In this document: positions 24,385 through 31,988 of the stretch, in pieces | How the letters are laid out: every line of letters starts with the position of its first letter | How positions within the stretch are numbered: the stretch's first letter is position 1 | DNA from: an uncultured Victivallales bacterium | GTDB lineage: Bacteria; Verrucomicrobiota; Lentisphaeria; Oligosphaerales; JAFGRS01 | Direction: 5' to 3' | Assembly: GCA_903837355.1 (NCBI GenBank) | Contig: CAILUI010000127.1 | Location: forward strand, 1 to 36,333 | Length of the DNA stretch: 36,333 nt | Translations under genes and position numbers: made by a program | The notes under the pieces: generated by a model | Databases searched by the model: none | What the model was told of the DNA's origin: nothing | Seen by the model: the letters and a program-made list of their open reading frames with translations, nothing else

Positions 24385-25410
24385 ATGGTGCTGGAAAGTG
24401 TGTGGTTCTTCCTCTGGGGTCTGCTCTGGGCCATCTACTTCATGACCGACGGCTTTGACCTCGGCGTCGGCATCCTGTTGCCGTTTCTCGGTAAGGACGA
24501 GACGCGGCGACGCATCATGTACAACGCCACCGGCCCGCTTTGGGACGGCAATGAGGTCTGGCTGTTGACCGCCGGCGGTGTCACTTTCGCCGCTTTCCCG
24601 CGGCTCTATGCCTTCATGTTCAGTTCGCTGTACGCGCCGCTCATGCTCATCCTCTTTGCCCTGATTGTGCGGGGCGTGGCGTTCGAGTTCCGCGCCAAGC
24701 TCGACAGCCCCGGCTGGCGGCGGCTGTGGGACACCTGCATGTTCGTCGGCAGCCTGCTGCCCGCGATCCTCCTGGGCGTGGCCTTTGCCAACATCTTCCG
24801 CGGTCTGCCCTTCAACGAAACCGGCTACTTCGGGACCCTGGTCTCGCTGCTGAACCCCTACGGCTTGGCGGGCGGCATCCTCTTCCTGCTGCTCTTCGTC
24901 GTCCACGGTGCGACCTGGCTCGCGGTCAAGAGCGAGGGCGACCTGCAGCGCAGCGCCGTACGCGCCGCCGGCGGTCTCTGGTGGGCCCTGCTGGTCGTGG
25001 CGGTGCTGTTCCTGGGGGCGTCTTGGTTCGACACCAAGCTCTACGTCAACTACCTGGCCCACCCGGCACTGTGGCTGGTACCCCTGCTGGCCGTCGCGGC
25101 ACTCCTGGGGGTGAAACTCTTCGTCACCAAGGGCCGCTACTGGACAGCCTGGGCGTGCTCGGCGGTGACCATCGTCGCGGTCACCTTCTTCGGCCTGATC
25201 GGGCTCTTCCCCAACATGTTCCCGTCACGCACGGTGCCGGCAGCCAGCCTGACCGCGCACAATGCCGCCAGCACCCCGAAGACCCTGCTGATCATGCTGG
25301 TGGTAGTGGCCATCTTCGTGCCTATCGTGCTCGCCTACCAGGTGTGGGCGTATCACCTCTTCCGCCACAAGGTCACCGCGGCCACCCTCGACACCGAAGA
25401 CGTCTACTGA
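24385..25410 (+). CDS. cydB: Cytochrome bd ubiquinol oxidase subunit II
   Basis: A 341-residue membrane protein that pairs with CydA. The N-terminal signature is intact: FLWGLLWAIYFMTDGFDLGVGILLPFLG, then YNATGPLWDGNEVWLLTAGGVTFAAFPRLYA. Hydrophobic segments continue to the C-terminus, and the length is normal. GAGGGAAAGGA lies about 10 nt before the ATG. Its stop overlaps the convergent queA stop by 7 bp. No small cydX-like gene was found immediately downstream. Confidence 0.97.
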   Translation: MVLESVWFFLWGLLWAIYFMTDGFDLGVGILLPFLGKDETRRRIMYNATGPLWDGNEVWLLTAGGVTFAAFPRLYAFMFSSLYAPLMLILFALIVRGVAFEFRAKLDSPGWRRLWDTCMFVGSLLPAILLGVAFANIFRGLPFNETGYFGTLVSLLNPYGLAGGILFLLLFVVHGATWLAVKSEGDLQRSAVRAAGGLWWALLVVAVLFLGASWFDTKLYVNYLAHPALWLVPLLAVAALLGVKLFVTKGRYWTAWACSAVTIVAVTFFGLIGLFPNMFPSRTVPAASLTAHNAASTPKTLLIMLVVVAIFVPIVLAYQVWAYHLFRHKVTAATLDTEDVY

Positions 25411-26453
25411 GCCTCCTCCGGTAGCACCAGCATGCAATCGCCATAGCTGTAGAAGCGGAAGCGCTCCTGGATGGCAAAACGGTAGGCGGCAAGAACCCGC
25501 TCGACGCTGCTGAAGCAACTGACCAGCATCAACAGCGTCGAGCGCGGCAGATGGAAGTTGGTCAGCAGGGCGTCGCAGACCACCGGCAACCGCGGCGGAT
25601 AGAGGAAGATGCTGGTGCGGCCCGTGCCGGGCCGCACCGTCCGGGTGGCAGCGTCCGCGCAGGTCTCGAGCGTCCGCACCGCGGTGGTGCCGACCGCAAT
25701 GACCCGTCCGCCCCGCTCGCGGGTCAACCGCACCAACTCGGCGGTCACGGCCGGCAATTCGTAGACCTCCTCGTGCATGACGTGGTCCTCCACGCACTCG
25801 GCCTGCACCGGCTTGAACGTGCCCGGGCCGACATGCAGGGTCACACAGGCCGTAGCGATACCACGCTGCCGCAACTCATCGAGCAGATCGCCGGTGAAGT
25901 GCAGCCCCGCGGTGGGCGCCGCCACCGCTCCCGGCCTGGCGGCGTAGACGGTCTGGTAACGCTCCCGGTCCGCCGCCGAGGCCTCGCGGTGGATGTACGG
26001 CGGCAGGGGCACCCGGCCGGCACGCTCCAGCAGGGCGAGCACGTCCGCCACGCTGAACTCCACTTCGAAGGTCCCATCCGCGCGCCGCGCGGACACCGTC
26101 AGGCGGGCGCCGTCGGCCCCGGCGACGACCACCTGGTCGCCGGGGCGCAGTCGGCGCCCGGGACGCAACAGGCACTGCCAGCGCTGGCCGCCCAGGGCCT
26201 CGAGCAGAAAGGCCTCCACCGCCCCACCCGTGGGCTCGCGATGCCCGAACAGCCGGGCGGCGATGACGCGTGTGTCGTTGAGAACCAGCAGGTCCCCGCG
26301 GCGCAGATACTGCCCCAGGTCGCCGAAATGACGAACGTCACAGCGGCCGCTCTCGCGCCGCAGCACCAACAGGCGGGACTGCTCACGCCGGGCGGTGGGG
26401 TGCTGGGCGATCAGGTCGGCAGGCAGATCGAAATCGAAGTCTGAGACCTTCAT
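25404..26453 (-). CDS. queA: S-adenosylmethionine:tRNA ribosyltransferase-isomerase
   Basis: A 349-residue QueA, which transfers and rearranges the ribosyl part of SAM onto preQ1 in tRNA to make epoxyqueuosine. Diagnostic stretches: MKVSDFDFDLPADLIAQHPTARREQSRLLVL, DLLVLNDTRVIAARLFG, PLPPYIHREASAADRERYQTVYA, AAPTAGLHFTGDLL, THHVGPGTF-type LHVGPGTFKPV, AVGTTAVRTLE and TNFHLPRSTLLMLVSCF near the end. Length is standard. It follows smpB by 30 bp on the minus strand. No tgt or other queuosine genes are in view. Confidence 0.97.
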   Translation of the reverse strand: MKVSDFDFDLPADLIAQHPTARREQSRLLVLRRESGRCDVRHFGDLGQYLRRGDLLVLNDTRVIAARLFGHREPTGGAVEAFLLEALGGQRWQCLLRPGRRLRPGDQVVVAGADGARLTVSARRADGTFEVEFSVADVLALLERAGRVPLPPYIHREASAADRERYQTVYAARPGAVAAPTAGLHFTGDLLDELRQRGIATACVTLHVGPGTFKPVQAECVEDHVMHEEVYELPAVTAELVRLTRERGGRVIAVGTTAVRTLETCADAATRTVRPGTGRTSIFLYPPRLPVVCDALLTNFHLPRSTLLMLVSCFSSVERVLAAYRFAIQERFRFYSYGDCMLVLPEEAQ

Positions 26454-26483
26454 CGCGACGCGACGCCCCTCCCCGCAGCCGGA

Positions 26484-26933
26484 TCAGCGCGCTGCCCGCA
26501 CCGCGCGCTGCATCTCGCGATCGTCGTCCTGACGTTTCAGTTCGTCGCGTTTGTCGTGCTGCTGCCGGCCGCGGCAGAGCCCCAGCTCGATCTTGACCAG
26601 GCTGCGCTCGTTGAGGTAGACCTTGAGCGGCACCAGCGTCAGACCCTTGACCTCCACCGCCTGGGTCAGGCGGCTCAGCTCGCGGCGCTTGAGCAGCAGT
26701 TTGCGCGGCCGGCGCGGCTCGTGATTGTTGCGGTTGCCCTGAGCGTAGGGGGCGATGTGGACGTTCACCAGCCACAACTCGCCATCCTCCGCCTTGGCGT
26801 AGGCATCGGCCAGCGAGATGTTGCGCGCCCGGCAGGACTTGATCTCCGTGCCGGTAAGAACGATCCCCGCCTCGAGCGAGTCGAGGACCTGGTAGTCGTG
26901 CCGGGCTCTGCGATTGTCAGCGAGAACGTGCAT
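26484..26933 (-). CDS. smpB: SsrA (tmRNA)-binding protein SmpB
   Basis: A 149-residue protein, the normal SmpB length, required for trans-translation: it brings tmRNA to stalled ribosomes. Signatures: NRRARHDYQVLDSLEAGIVLTGTEIKSCR, NVHIAPYAQGNRNNHEPRRPRKLLLKRREL, KGLTLVPLKVYLNERSLVKIELGLCRGRQQHDKRD, with a basic C-terminal tail. It lies 9 bp after the zinc dehydrogenase and 30 bp before queA, all on the minus strand, probably co-transcribed. The tmRNA gene itself was not seen in the window. Confidence 0.97.
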   Translation of the reverse strand: MHVLADNRRARHDYQVLDSLEAGIVLTGTEIKSCRARNISLADAYAKAEDGELWLVNVHIAPYAQGNRNNHEPRRPRKLLLKRRELSRLTQAVEVKGLTLVPLKVYLNERSLVKIELGLCRGRQQHDKRDELKRQDDDREMQRAVRAAR

Positions 26934-26942
26934 GAAGGGCCG

Positions 26943-27980
26943 TCAGTCTACCTGCACCATGGCTTTGAGCACGCCGTCGGCGTAGCCCGCCACCAGGTCG
27001 AACGCTTCCTGGGTGCGCGCCAGGGGGTAGGTGTGCGTGATCATGAAACCAGGGGCAACCTTGCCGCTGGTCACCAGGTCCAGGGCCGGCTGCACGCAGG
27101 CGTTCTGGCGGCGGACGTGCTGCAGGCAGAGCTCGCGGCGACGGCCGGTCTCAGCGCTGAAGCTGTAACGCTCGAACTCCGGAATCCCGATCAGCATCAG
27201 CTTGCCGCCCGGCTTGAGCAGCGCCATGGCCTGGTCCAGAGCCGATTGCTGGCCGCAACACTCGAAGACGACGTCCAGCAGCAGGGGCTCGCGCTGCGCG
27301 ATCTCCACAACGATATCCGTCTGTTCCGGATTGCCCGCCCAGCAGGCACCGTGCGCCCGCGCCAGGTCGCCGCGGCGCTGGATGGGGTCGGTCACGTAGA
27401 CCGCGGCGGCCCCGGCCGCCAAGGCGGGCAGCATGACGCTGAAACCGATGGGCCCCATGCCGAGGATACCCACCTTGGCGCCTGGCATCGGGATGGACTG
27501 TTGCACCGCGTAGACGCCGATGGACAGGGGCTCGATGAGGGCAGCATCCGCAAAGGTCATCGTGTCCGGTATCGGGAAGCAGCACTCCTCGGGCATCACC
27601 AGCAACTCGCCAAGGCAGCCCTCGAGCTGGCCAGGGCAGCCCAGATACTTCAGGTTACGGCAGGTGTGCTCACGACCGGCGCGACACTGATCGCAGGTAT
27701 GGCAGGACACGGGCGGATCGATGGCCACCCGATCTCCCGGCTTGAGGTGCCGCACGCCCGGACCGATGGCCTCGACCACCCCGGCCGCCTCATGCCCCAC
27801 GGCAAACGGGTAGGAAACCACCTGACTGCCGATGCGACCCGTGGTGTAGTAGTGCACGTCCGAACCGCAGACGCCCACGGCCCGCACCCGCAACAGCACG
27901 TCGTCCGCGCGCCGGATCAGCGGGTCCGGAACCGTGCGCAAGGCCATCTGCCGAATGCCGGTCAACTGGACCGCTCTCAT
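26943..27980 (-). CDS. Zinc-dependent alcohol/polyol dehydrogenase (MDR family)
   Basis: A 345-residue medium-chain dehydrogenase. Catalytic zinc ligands Cys38 (VGVCGSDVHYYTTG) and His63-Glu64 (VGHEAAGVV) are present. The structural zinc site has four cysteines in SCHTCDQCRAGREHTC (Cys93, 96, 99, 107). The cofactor-binding fold has KVGILGMGPIGFSVM. The CGSDVHYY motif is like sorbitol/xylitol dehydrogenases, so a sugar alcohol is a likely substrate, but the exact substrate is unknown. It is the first gene of the minus-strand run with smpB and queA. A 15-bp inverted repeat (CAGAT-N5-ATCTG, 28037-28051) lies upstream. Confidence 0.92.
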   Translation of the reverse strand: MRAVQLTGIRQMALRTVPDPLIRRADDVLLRVRAVGVCGSDVHYYTTGRIGSQVVSYPFAVGHEAAGVVEAIGPGVRHLKPGDRVAIDPPVSCHTCDQCRAGREHTCRNLKYLGCPGQLEGCLGELLVMPEECCFPIPDTMTFADAALIEPLSIGVYAVQQSIPMPGAKVGILGMGPIGFSVMLPALAAGAAAVYVTDPIQRRGDLARAHGACWAGNPEQTDIVVEIAQREPLLLDVVFECCGQQSALDQAMALLKPGGKLMLIGIPEFERYSFSAETGRRRELCLQHVRRQNACVQPALDLVTSGKVAPGFMITHTYPLARTQEAFDLVAGYADGVLKAMVQVD

Positions 27981-28036
27981 GGGGACTATCCTTCGTCGTC
28001 TGGACCGTTTGGGCTGGTGCCTTCAGGGGGTGTGAC

Positions 28037-28051
28037 CAGATGCTAAATCTG
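28037..28051. promoter_or_regulatory. Small inverted repeat upstream of the zinc dehydrogenase
   Basis: CAGAT-N5-ATCTG lies 57 bp before the minus-strand dehydrogenase start and 80 bp before the TATAAT of the MoxR operon. It could be an operator for either direction. Five-bp arms are short and may be chance. Confidence 0.2.
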
Positions 28052-28130
28052 ACACGCGGAGAGCACTTTGCAAGGCCCGATGAAGCCCGACGGCCAGCGT
28101 TCTGCGCTGGCGCGCCCGGCGACGCTCCGC

Positions 28131-28136
28131 TATAAT
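28131..28136 (+). promoter_or_regulatory. -10 box of the MoxR-BatA operon promoter
   Basis: A perfect TATAAT at 28131-28136, about 64 nt before the TTG start at 28200, in very GC-rich surroundings. The -35 region (TGGCGC at 17 bp) is poor, so an activator or weak expression is possible. Confidence 0.5.
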
Positions 28137-28199
28137 GACCTGCGGCCACGGTGACGCGGCCCCCGTCAGTGACCGCCACGGCTTGGGGAGGTAGGCGCC

Positions 28200-29225
28200 T
28201 TGATCACCAGCGCAGCCAGCGACGACAACGAGCGCGAAGTCGGCGAGCTCACGGCTTTCCTGCAGCCCGTGCGCGCCGAACTGCACCGTGTCCTGATCGG
28301 CCAGGACCGCCTGATCGACGCCCTGCTCTGCGGGCTGCTCTGCGGCGGGCACGTGCTGGTCGAAGGCGTACCGGGGCTGGCCAAGACGCTGGCGGTGCGC
28401 GCCCTCGCCGCAACCGTCGGCGGCGCCTTCGCGCGCATCCAGTTCACCCCGGACCTCCTGCCCGCGGACCTGGTGGGTTCGCTGATGTACAACCCGGACA
28501 CCCGGACCTTCAGCGTGCGCCACGGTCCCATCTTCGCCAACCTGCTGCTGGCGGACGAGATCAACCGCGCCCCCGCCAAGGTGCAGAGCGCCCTGCTCGA
28601 AGCCATGCAGGAGAGTCAGGTAACCATCGGCGGCGACACGCAGCCCCTGCCCCGGCCCTTCCTCGTCCTGGCCACCCAGAACCCCATCGAGCACGCCGGT
28701 ACCTACCCCTTACCAGAGGCGCAACTGGACCGTTTCCTGCTGCGTGCCGTGGTCACTTACCCGCGCCGCGATGAAGAGCGCGAGATCATCGCTCGCCTGG
28801 CCACACCCTCGCCGGATCTGAGCGTGCGCCAGGTTACCGACCTCGCCACCGTGCTGCGGGCGCGACGGGCCGTGGATCTGGTCTACATCGACCGCCGGAT
28901 CACCGAGTACATCCTCGATGTCGTGATCGCAACCCGGCCCGGTCACACCCACGAACTCGCCGACGGTCAGGACCGTGACGCGGTCGCCGCGCTGAGTTCC
29001 CTGGTGGACTACGGCGCCAGCCCGCGCGCCGCCCTGGCACTGACCCTCGCCACACGCTGTCAGGCCATCCTCAAGGGCCGCTGTCACGTCATCCCGCAGG
29101 ATGTCAAGGACGTCGCCGGCGCCGTGCTGGCTCACCGACTTGTCCCCGCCTTCGAGGCCGATGCCCGCGGGCTGAGCGCCGCCGATCTGGTGAACGAGAT
29201 CCTGCAGGTGCTGAAGACGCCATGA
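28200..29225 (+). CDS. MoxR-family AAA+ ATPase
   Basis: A 341-residue AAA+ protein, a chaperone-like ATPase thought to help assemble or activate metal-containing or envelope proteins with partner VWA proteins. Walker A GVPGLAKT is at residues 56-63 and Walker B LLLADEIN at 115-122 (Asp119, Glu120). Other signatures are IQFTPDLLPADLVGSLMYNP and LATQNPIEHAGTYPLPEAQLDRF with sensor-type residues. TTG is the start, with GGGGAGG 8 nt upstream. Its TGA overlaps the ATG of the next gene (ATGA). Four genes here are chained by such overlaps. Confidence 0.95.
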   Translation: MITSAASDDNEREVGELTAFLQPVRAELHRVLIGQDRLIDALLCGLLCGGHVLVEGVPGLAKTLAVRALAATVGGAFARIQFTPDLLPADLVGSLMYNPDTRTFSVRHGPIFANLLLADEINRAPAKVQSALLEAMQESQVTIGGDTQPLPRPFLVLATQNPIEHAGTYPLPEAQLDRFLLRAVVTYPRRDEEREIIARLATPSPDLSVRQVTDLATVLRARRAVDLVYIDRRITEYILDVVIATRPGHTHELADGQDRDAVAALSSLVDYGASPRAALALTLATRCQAILKGRCHVIPQDVKDVAGAVLAHRLVPAFEADARGLSAADLVNEILQVLKTP

Positions 29226-30148
29226 GCAGTCCAGCGCTCGACATACCCAGAGTCGAGGCCCTGCTGCGCCGTATCCGGGCGCTGGAACTGCGCGTCAACC
29301 GCCTCCTGGATACCGGCCTGGCGGGAGCCTACCGGAGCCTCTTCCGCGGTCGGGGTCTCGAAGCGGACGGCTTGCGGGAGTACACCTTCGAGGACGATGC
29401 GGCGCTGATCGACTGGCCGGTCTCCGCCCGCACCGACCGCCCGCACCTCCGCGTCTACCGGGAGGAACGCGACCTGGTCTGCCTGCTGCTCGTCGATATC
29501 TCGGCGTCCATGTGCTGTCCAACGCCGGGGGGAACGGCACGCAGCGCCGCCACTGACCTGGCAGCCCTGCTGGCGTTGGCGGCGCTGCACAACCGGGACC
29601 GCGTCGGTCTGCTGCTATTCGCGACGGAGACCGAGTTCTGGCTGCCGCCCACACGTTCGCGCGCCCAGGCCCTGCGCCTGCTCCGCGAGGTGGCTTACCG
29701 TGAGCCGGTCACCAGGGGCACGGACATCGGCGAGGCCCTGAGCCTGGCCGGACGGCTTGCCCCGCAGCGCTCATTGATCTTCCTGATCAGCGATATGGCG
29801 GCCACGGTGACGGCGACGGCGGTGGCCGCGCTGACGCGCCGTCACGAACTGGTTGTCCTGCGCCTGGCCCCCCGCCCTGCCGATGAGTTGCCCCGCGCCG
29901 GGGCCGTCTGGGTGCAGGACGCGGAGACCGGCGAGTGCCTGCCGGTCAGTCCGACCGCGGCGACCCTCGCCGAGTATCGCGACGCCCGCAGGCGCATTGC
30001 CGCGGCGGCACAGGACGCCGTACGCAGTGGCGGCGGCGAGTGGGTTGACATCCCCAACGGTGATGATGCCATCACGGTGCTGGCGCGCTTCCTGAGCCGG
30101 CGCGCCCGGCGCGCGCGCCCGGCCGGCGGCATGGGGGTGCCAGCATGA
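29222..30148 (+). CDS. DUF58 domain protein with von Willebrand A-like fold
   Basis: A 308-residue protein. The DUF58 signature is LREYTFEDDAALIDWPVSARTDRPHLRVYREERD, followed by a VWA-type strand and metal-ion site LLLVDISASM and later RSLIFLISDM. Proteins of this kind are the standard partner of MoxR ATPases. No membrane segment is visible at the N-terminus. It overlaps MoxR by ATGA at the start, and its own stop overlaps the next ATG. Confidence 0.92.
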   Translation: MSSPALDIPRVEALLRRIRALELRVNRLLDTGLAGAYRSLFRGRGLEADGLREYTFEDDAALIDWPVSARTDRPHLRVYREERDLVCLLLVDISASMCCPTPGGTARSAATDLAALLALAALHNRDRVGLLLFATETEFWLPPTRSRAQALRLLREVAYREPVTRGTDIGEALSLAGRLAPQRSLIFLISDMAATVTATAVAALTRRHELVVLRLAPRPADELPRAGAVWVQDAETGECLPVSPTAATLAEYRDARRRIAAAAQDAVRSGGGEWVDIPNGDDAITVLARFLSRRARRARPAGGMGVPA

Positions 30149-30774
30149 GCGTACCGACGACCGCCGCTGCTCCCGCTTCCCCGCCACCCTTGAGCGGGGC
30201 GCCGACCGTGGGCCGCGAAACCCGCCTGGCGCCGCCGCTGCCGGCGCCGCCGCCGGACCTGCGGCGGCTCGGCGCGGCCGGGCTGCTGCTCCTCGTCGCG
30301 CTGTCGCTGCTCTGGTTCACCGCAGCCCGACGGCGGCGCCGGCAGCACCCCGCCCATGAACTCCGCCAGACCTTCCTGCTGGAACTCGACCGGATCCAGA
30401 CCATGGGAAGGTGCCCCTGCCCGTACCGCCGACCAGCCGCAGCCGAGAGCCCGACCGCAGCGGGCCAACGCCCCTGCGCCGAGCGCGTGCATGGGCTATT
30501 GACGGAGTTTGCCGCTACCGCCACCGGTCTGCCCTGTTCCCGTCTGACCACGGAGGAGTTGCGGGCCAGCGGCACCAGCCTGCCGGACGCACTCCGGGAC
30601 GCCTTCGCGCACCTGGTCGAGACCCTGGCCGCTGCGGATCTCAGTCGCTTCAGCCCACGCTCGCCGCCGGCGGCTGGCATCTGCCTGGTGGAGGCTGCGA
30701 AGGCTGCGTTGCGCAACTGGCCAGGAGTAGCGGCCGCCACGCCTGCTCCGGCGCCGAACGGAGAGCCCTCGTGA
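30145..30774 (+). CDS. DUF4381-like membrane protein of the MoxR operon
   Basis: A 209-residue protein with a proline-rich N-terminus, one strong membrane segment (LGAAGLLLLVALSLLWFTAA) followed directly by a basic RRRRR stop-transfer stretch, and a helical cytosolic part (LRQTFLLELDRIQ, SRLTTEELRASGTSLPDALRDAF). This layout is that of DUF4381 proteins, found between DUF58 and BatA genes; function unknown. ATGA overlap upstream, GTGA overlap downstream. Confidence 0.75.
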   Translation: MSVPTTAAAPASPPPLSGAPTVGRETRLAPPLPAPPPDLRRLGAAGLLLLVALSLLWFTAARRRRRQHPAHELRQTFLLELDRIQTMGRCPCPYRRPAAAESPTAAGQRPCAERVHGLLTEFAATATGLPCSRLTTEELRASGTSLPDALRDAFAHLVETLAAADLSRFSPRSPPAAGICLVEAAKAALRNWPGVAAATPAPAPNGEPS

Positions 30775-31772
30775 GGCTCGTCTCCCCATGGCTGCTGCTG
30801 CTGGCGCTGCCCCTGCTGCTGGCGGCGTGGGCGGCGTGGCGACGGCCTCCCGCGGCACTGCTCATCGCCACCAGCAGCGGCCTGCCACGCAGCCGCCAAA
30901 CGGCGCTGCTGCACCGCCTCCCGCTGCTGCTGGAGATCCTCGCCGGCGCGCTGCTGGTGCTTGCCCTGGCCCGACCGCAGTGGCTCGATACCCTCCGCAG
31001 CGAGGAACGGCAGGCCGTCGACGTGATGCTGGTCCTCGATGTCTCGGGCAGCATGGACGCCATCGACATCCCGGCCGGCGCGGACCCGTCGGCGGCCGCC
31101 GACCACCCCGACCGACTCGCCTGCGCCCAACGCGAGCTACAGCGCTTCCTGCAGGCCCGACCGCAGGACCGCTTCGGCCTGGTCGCCTTTGCCCGTAGAC
31201 CCTACCCCGCCTGCCCCCTGACCTTCGACCACGACCTGCTGGGCGCCCGGCTCGATGATCTGCGTACCGACCTGCTGGACGATGGGACGGGATTGACCGC
31301 CGCCATCGCCCTCGGCGCCCAGCACCTGCGCGCCAGCCCCTCACCGCATCGCGTCCTGATCCTGTTCACCGACGGCAGGGATAACGTCCCGGCAGAGCAG
31401 AGCCCCGCGGACGCCGCGCAACTCGCCGCCCGCGGCGGCGTCACCACCCACGTGGTCGGCATCGGTTCGGCCAACGCGGTGCTGCCGACCCAGACGCCGG
31501 CCGGGATCCAGTACCGGCCGCTGGAGACCGCCGTCGACGTGGTGCGGCTGCAGGCCATCGCCACGGCGGGTGGAGGGGTTTTCGTCCGGGCTGAAGCGCC
31601 GGATACCTTTGCCGCAGCAGTCCGCCAGATCGAGAACACCGAGAAGGCCAGAATCGCGCAGGTGCAGAGAGAGCGTCCGACCGAGGTCTTCCCCGCCCTC
31701 GGCGTGGCGGCGCTGCTCAGCCTGACGGCCGCCTTCGTACTCGCCCGCACCACCTGCCTGACCCTGCCCTGA
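30771..31772 (+). CDS. BatA-like von Willebrand factor A membrane protein
   Basis: A 333-residue protein starting at GTG inside the GTGA overlap with the previous stop. Two N-terminal membrane segments (WLLLLALPLLLAAWAAW and LPLLLEILAGALLVLALA, the BatA layout) precede a VWA domain with the metal site VMLVLDVSGSMD, then FGLVAFA, LDDGTGLTAAIALG and VLILFTDGRDN. A C-terminal membrane helix follows (LGVAALLSLTAAFVLA). It probably works with MoxR and DUF58 in envelope assembly or stress tolerance. It is the last gene of the four; no BatB or TPR gene follows. Confidence 0.93.
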   Translation: MRLVSPWLLLLALPLLLAAWAAWRRPPAALLIATSSGLPRSRQTALLHRLPLLLEILAGALLVLALARPQWLDTLRSEERQAVDVMLVLDVSGSMDAIDIPAGADPSAAADHPDRLACAQRELQRFLQARPQDRFGLVAFARRPYPACPLTFDHDLLGARLDDLRTDLLDDGTGLTAAIALGAQHLRASPSPHRVLILFTDGRDNVPAEQSPADAAQLAARGGVTTHVVGIGSANAVLPTQTPAGIQYRPLETAVDVVRLQAIATAGGGVFVRAEAPDTFAAAVRQIENTEKARIAQVQRERPTEVFPALGVAALLSLTAAFVLARTTCLTLP

Positions 31773-31919
31773 AACAAAAAGCGCGCCACCGGCACTCGCC
31801 GCTGACGCGCTTACAGAGCACTAGACCAGAGGTAGGAGAAGCTGCGCTCTGCAACTTGTAAAATAAGGCTTTGCAGCCCCGATGAAACATCGTTCAGAGG
31901 ATCATCTCCTACCTCTGAT
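31772..31919 (-). ncRNA. Candidate small structured RNA with its own promoter and terminator
   Basis: From a predicted start near 31919 to about 31772 (about 148 nt) on the minus strand, no protein frame fits. The RNA begins with CAGAGGTAGGAGA (31917-31905) and its perfect complement TCTCCTACCTCTG lies at 31839-31827, enclosing two local hairpins: CGATG-TTT-CATCG (31892-31880) and CTGCAA...TTGCAG (31876-31849). CCTCTG at 31900-31895 could pair instead with the first CAGAGG, so two structures compete. Base composition is far less GC-rich than the neighbours. It follows gspE and converges on the batA-like gene. It resembles no RNA family I can name; 6S-type RNA is one option. Confidence 0.6.
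31776..31812 (-). terminator. Rho-independent terminator of the small RNA
   Basis: AAGCGCG and CGCGCTT arms with an inner CGGC/GCCG stem, followed on the minus strand by TTTTTGTTTC. On the plus strand no T-tract follows, so it serves mainly the minus strand. It begins 4 bp from the batA-like stop. Confidence 0.8.
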
Positions 31920-31925
31920 GTAACC

Positions 31926-31954
31926 ATTATACACAAGTTTGGTCAGCCCGTCAA
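31926..31954 (-). promoter_or_regulatory. Near-consensus sigma70 promoter for the small RNA
   Basis: TTGACG (31954-31949), exactly 17 bp, then TATAAT (31931-31926) on the minus strand, 35 bp after the gspE stop. It is the best promoter in the window by eye, and it points away from gspE into sequence without a gene. Confidence 0.75.
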
Positions 31955-31988
31955 GCCCTGCGTCCAACGGAAAGTTGAGGCGGCGGAC

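Noticed and set aside
23686..25062. A 458-codon minus-strand frame opposite cydA and cydB
   Set aside because: It contains no membrane segments or motifs and is the reverse reading of certain cyd genes.
26556..28046. A 496-codon plus-strand frame opposite smpB and the zinc dehydrogenase
   Set aside because: Both minus-strand genes are clearly identified; this is a shadow.
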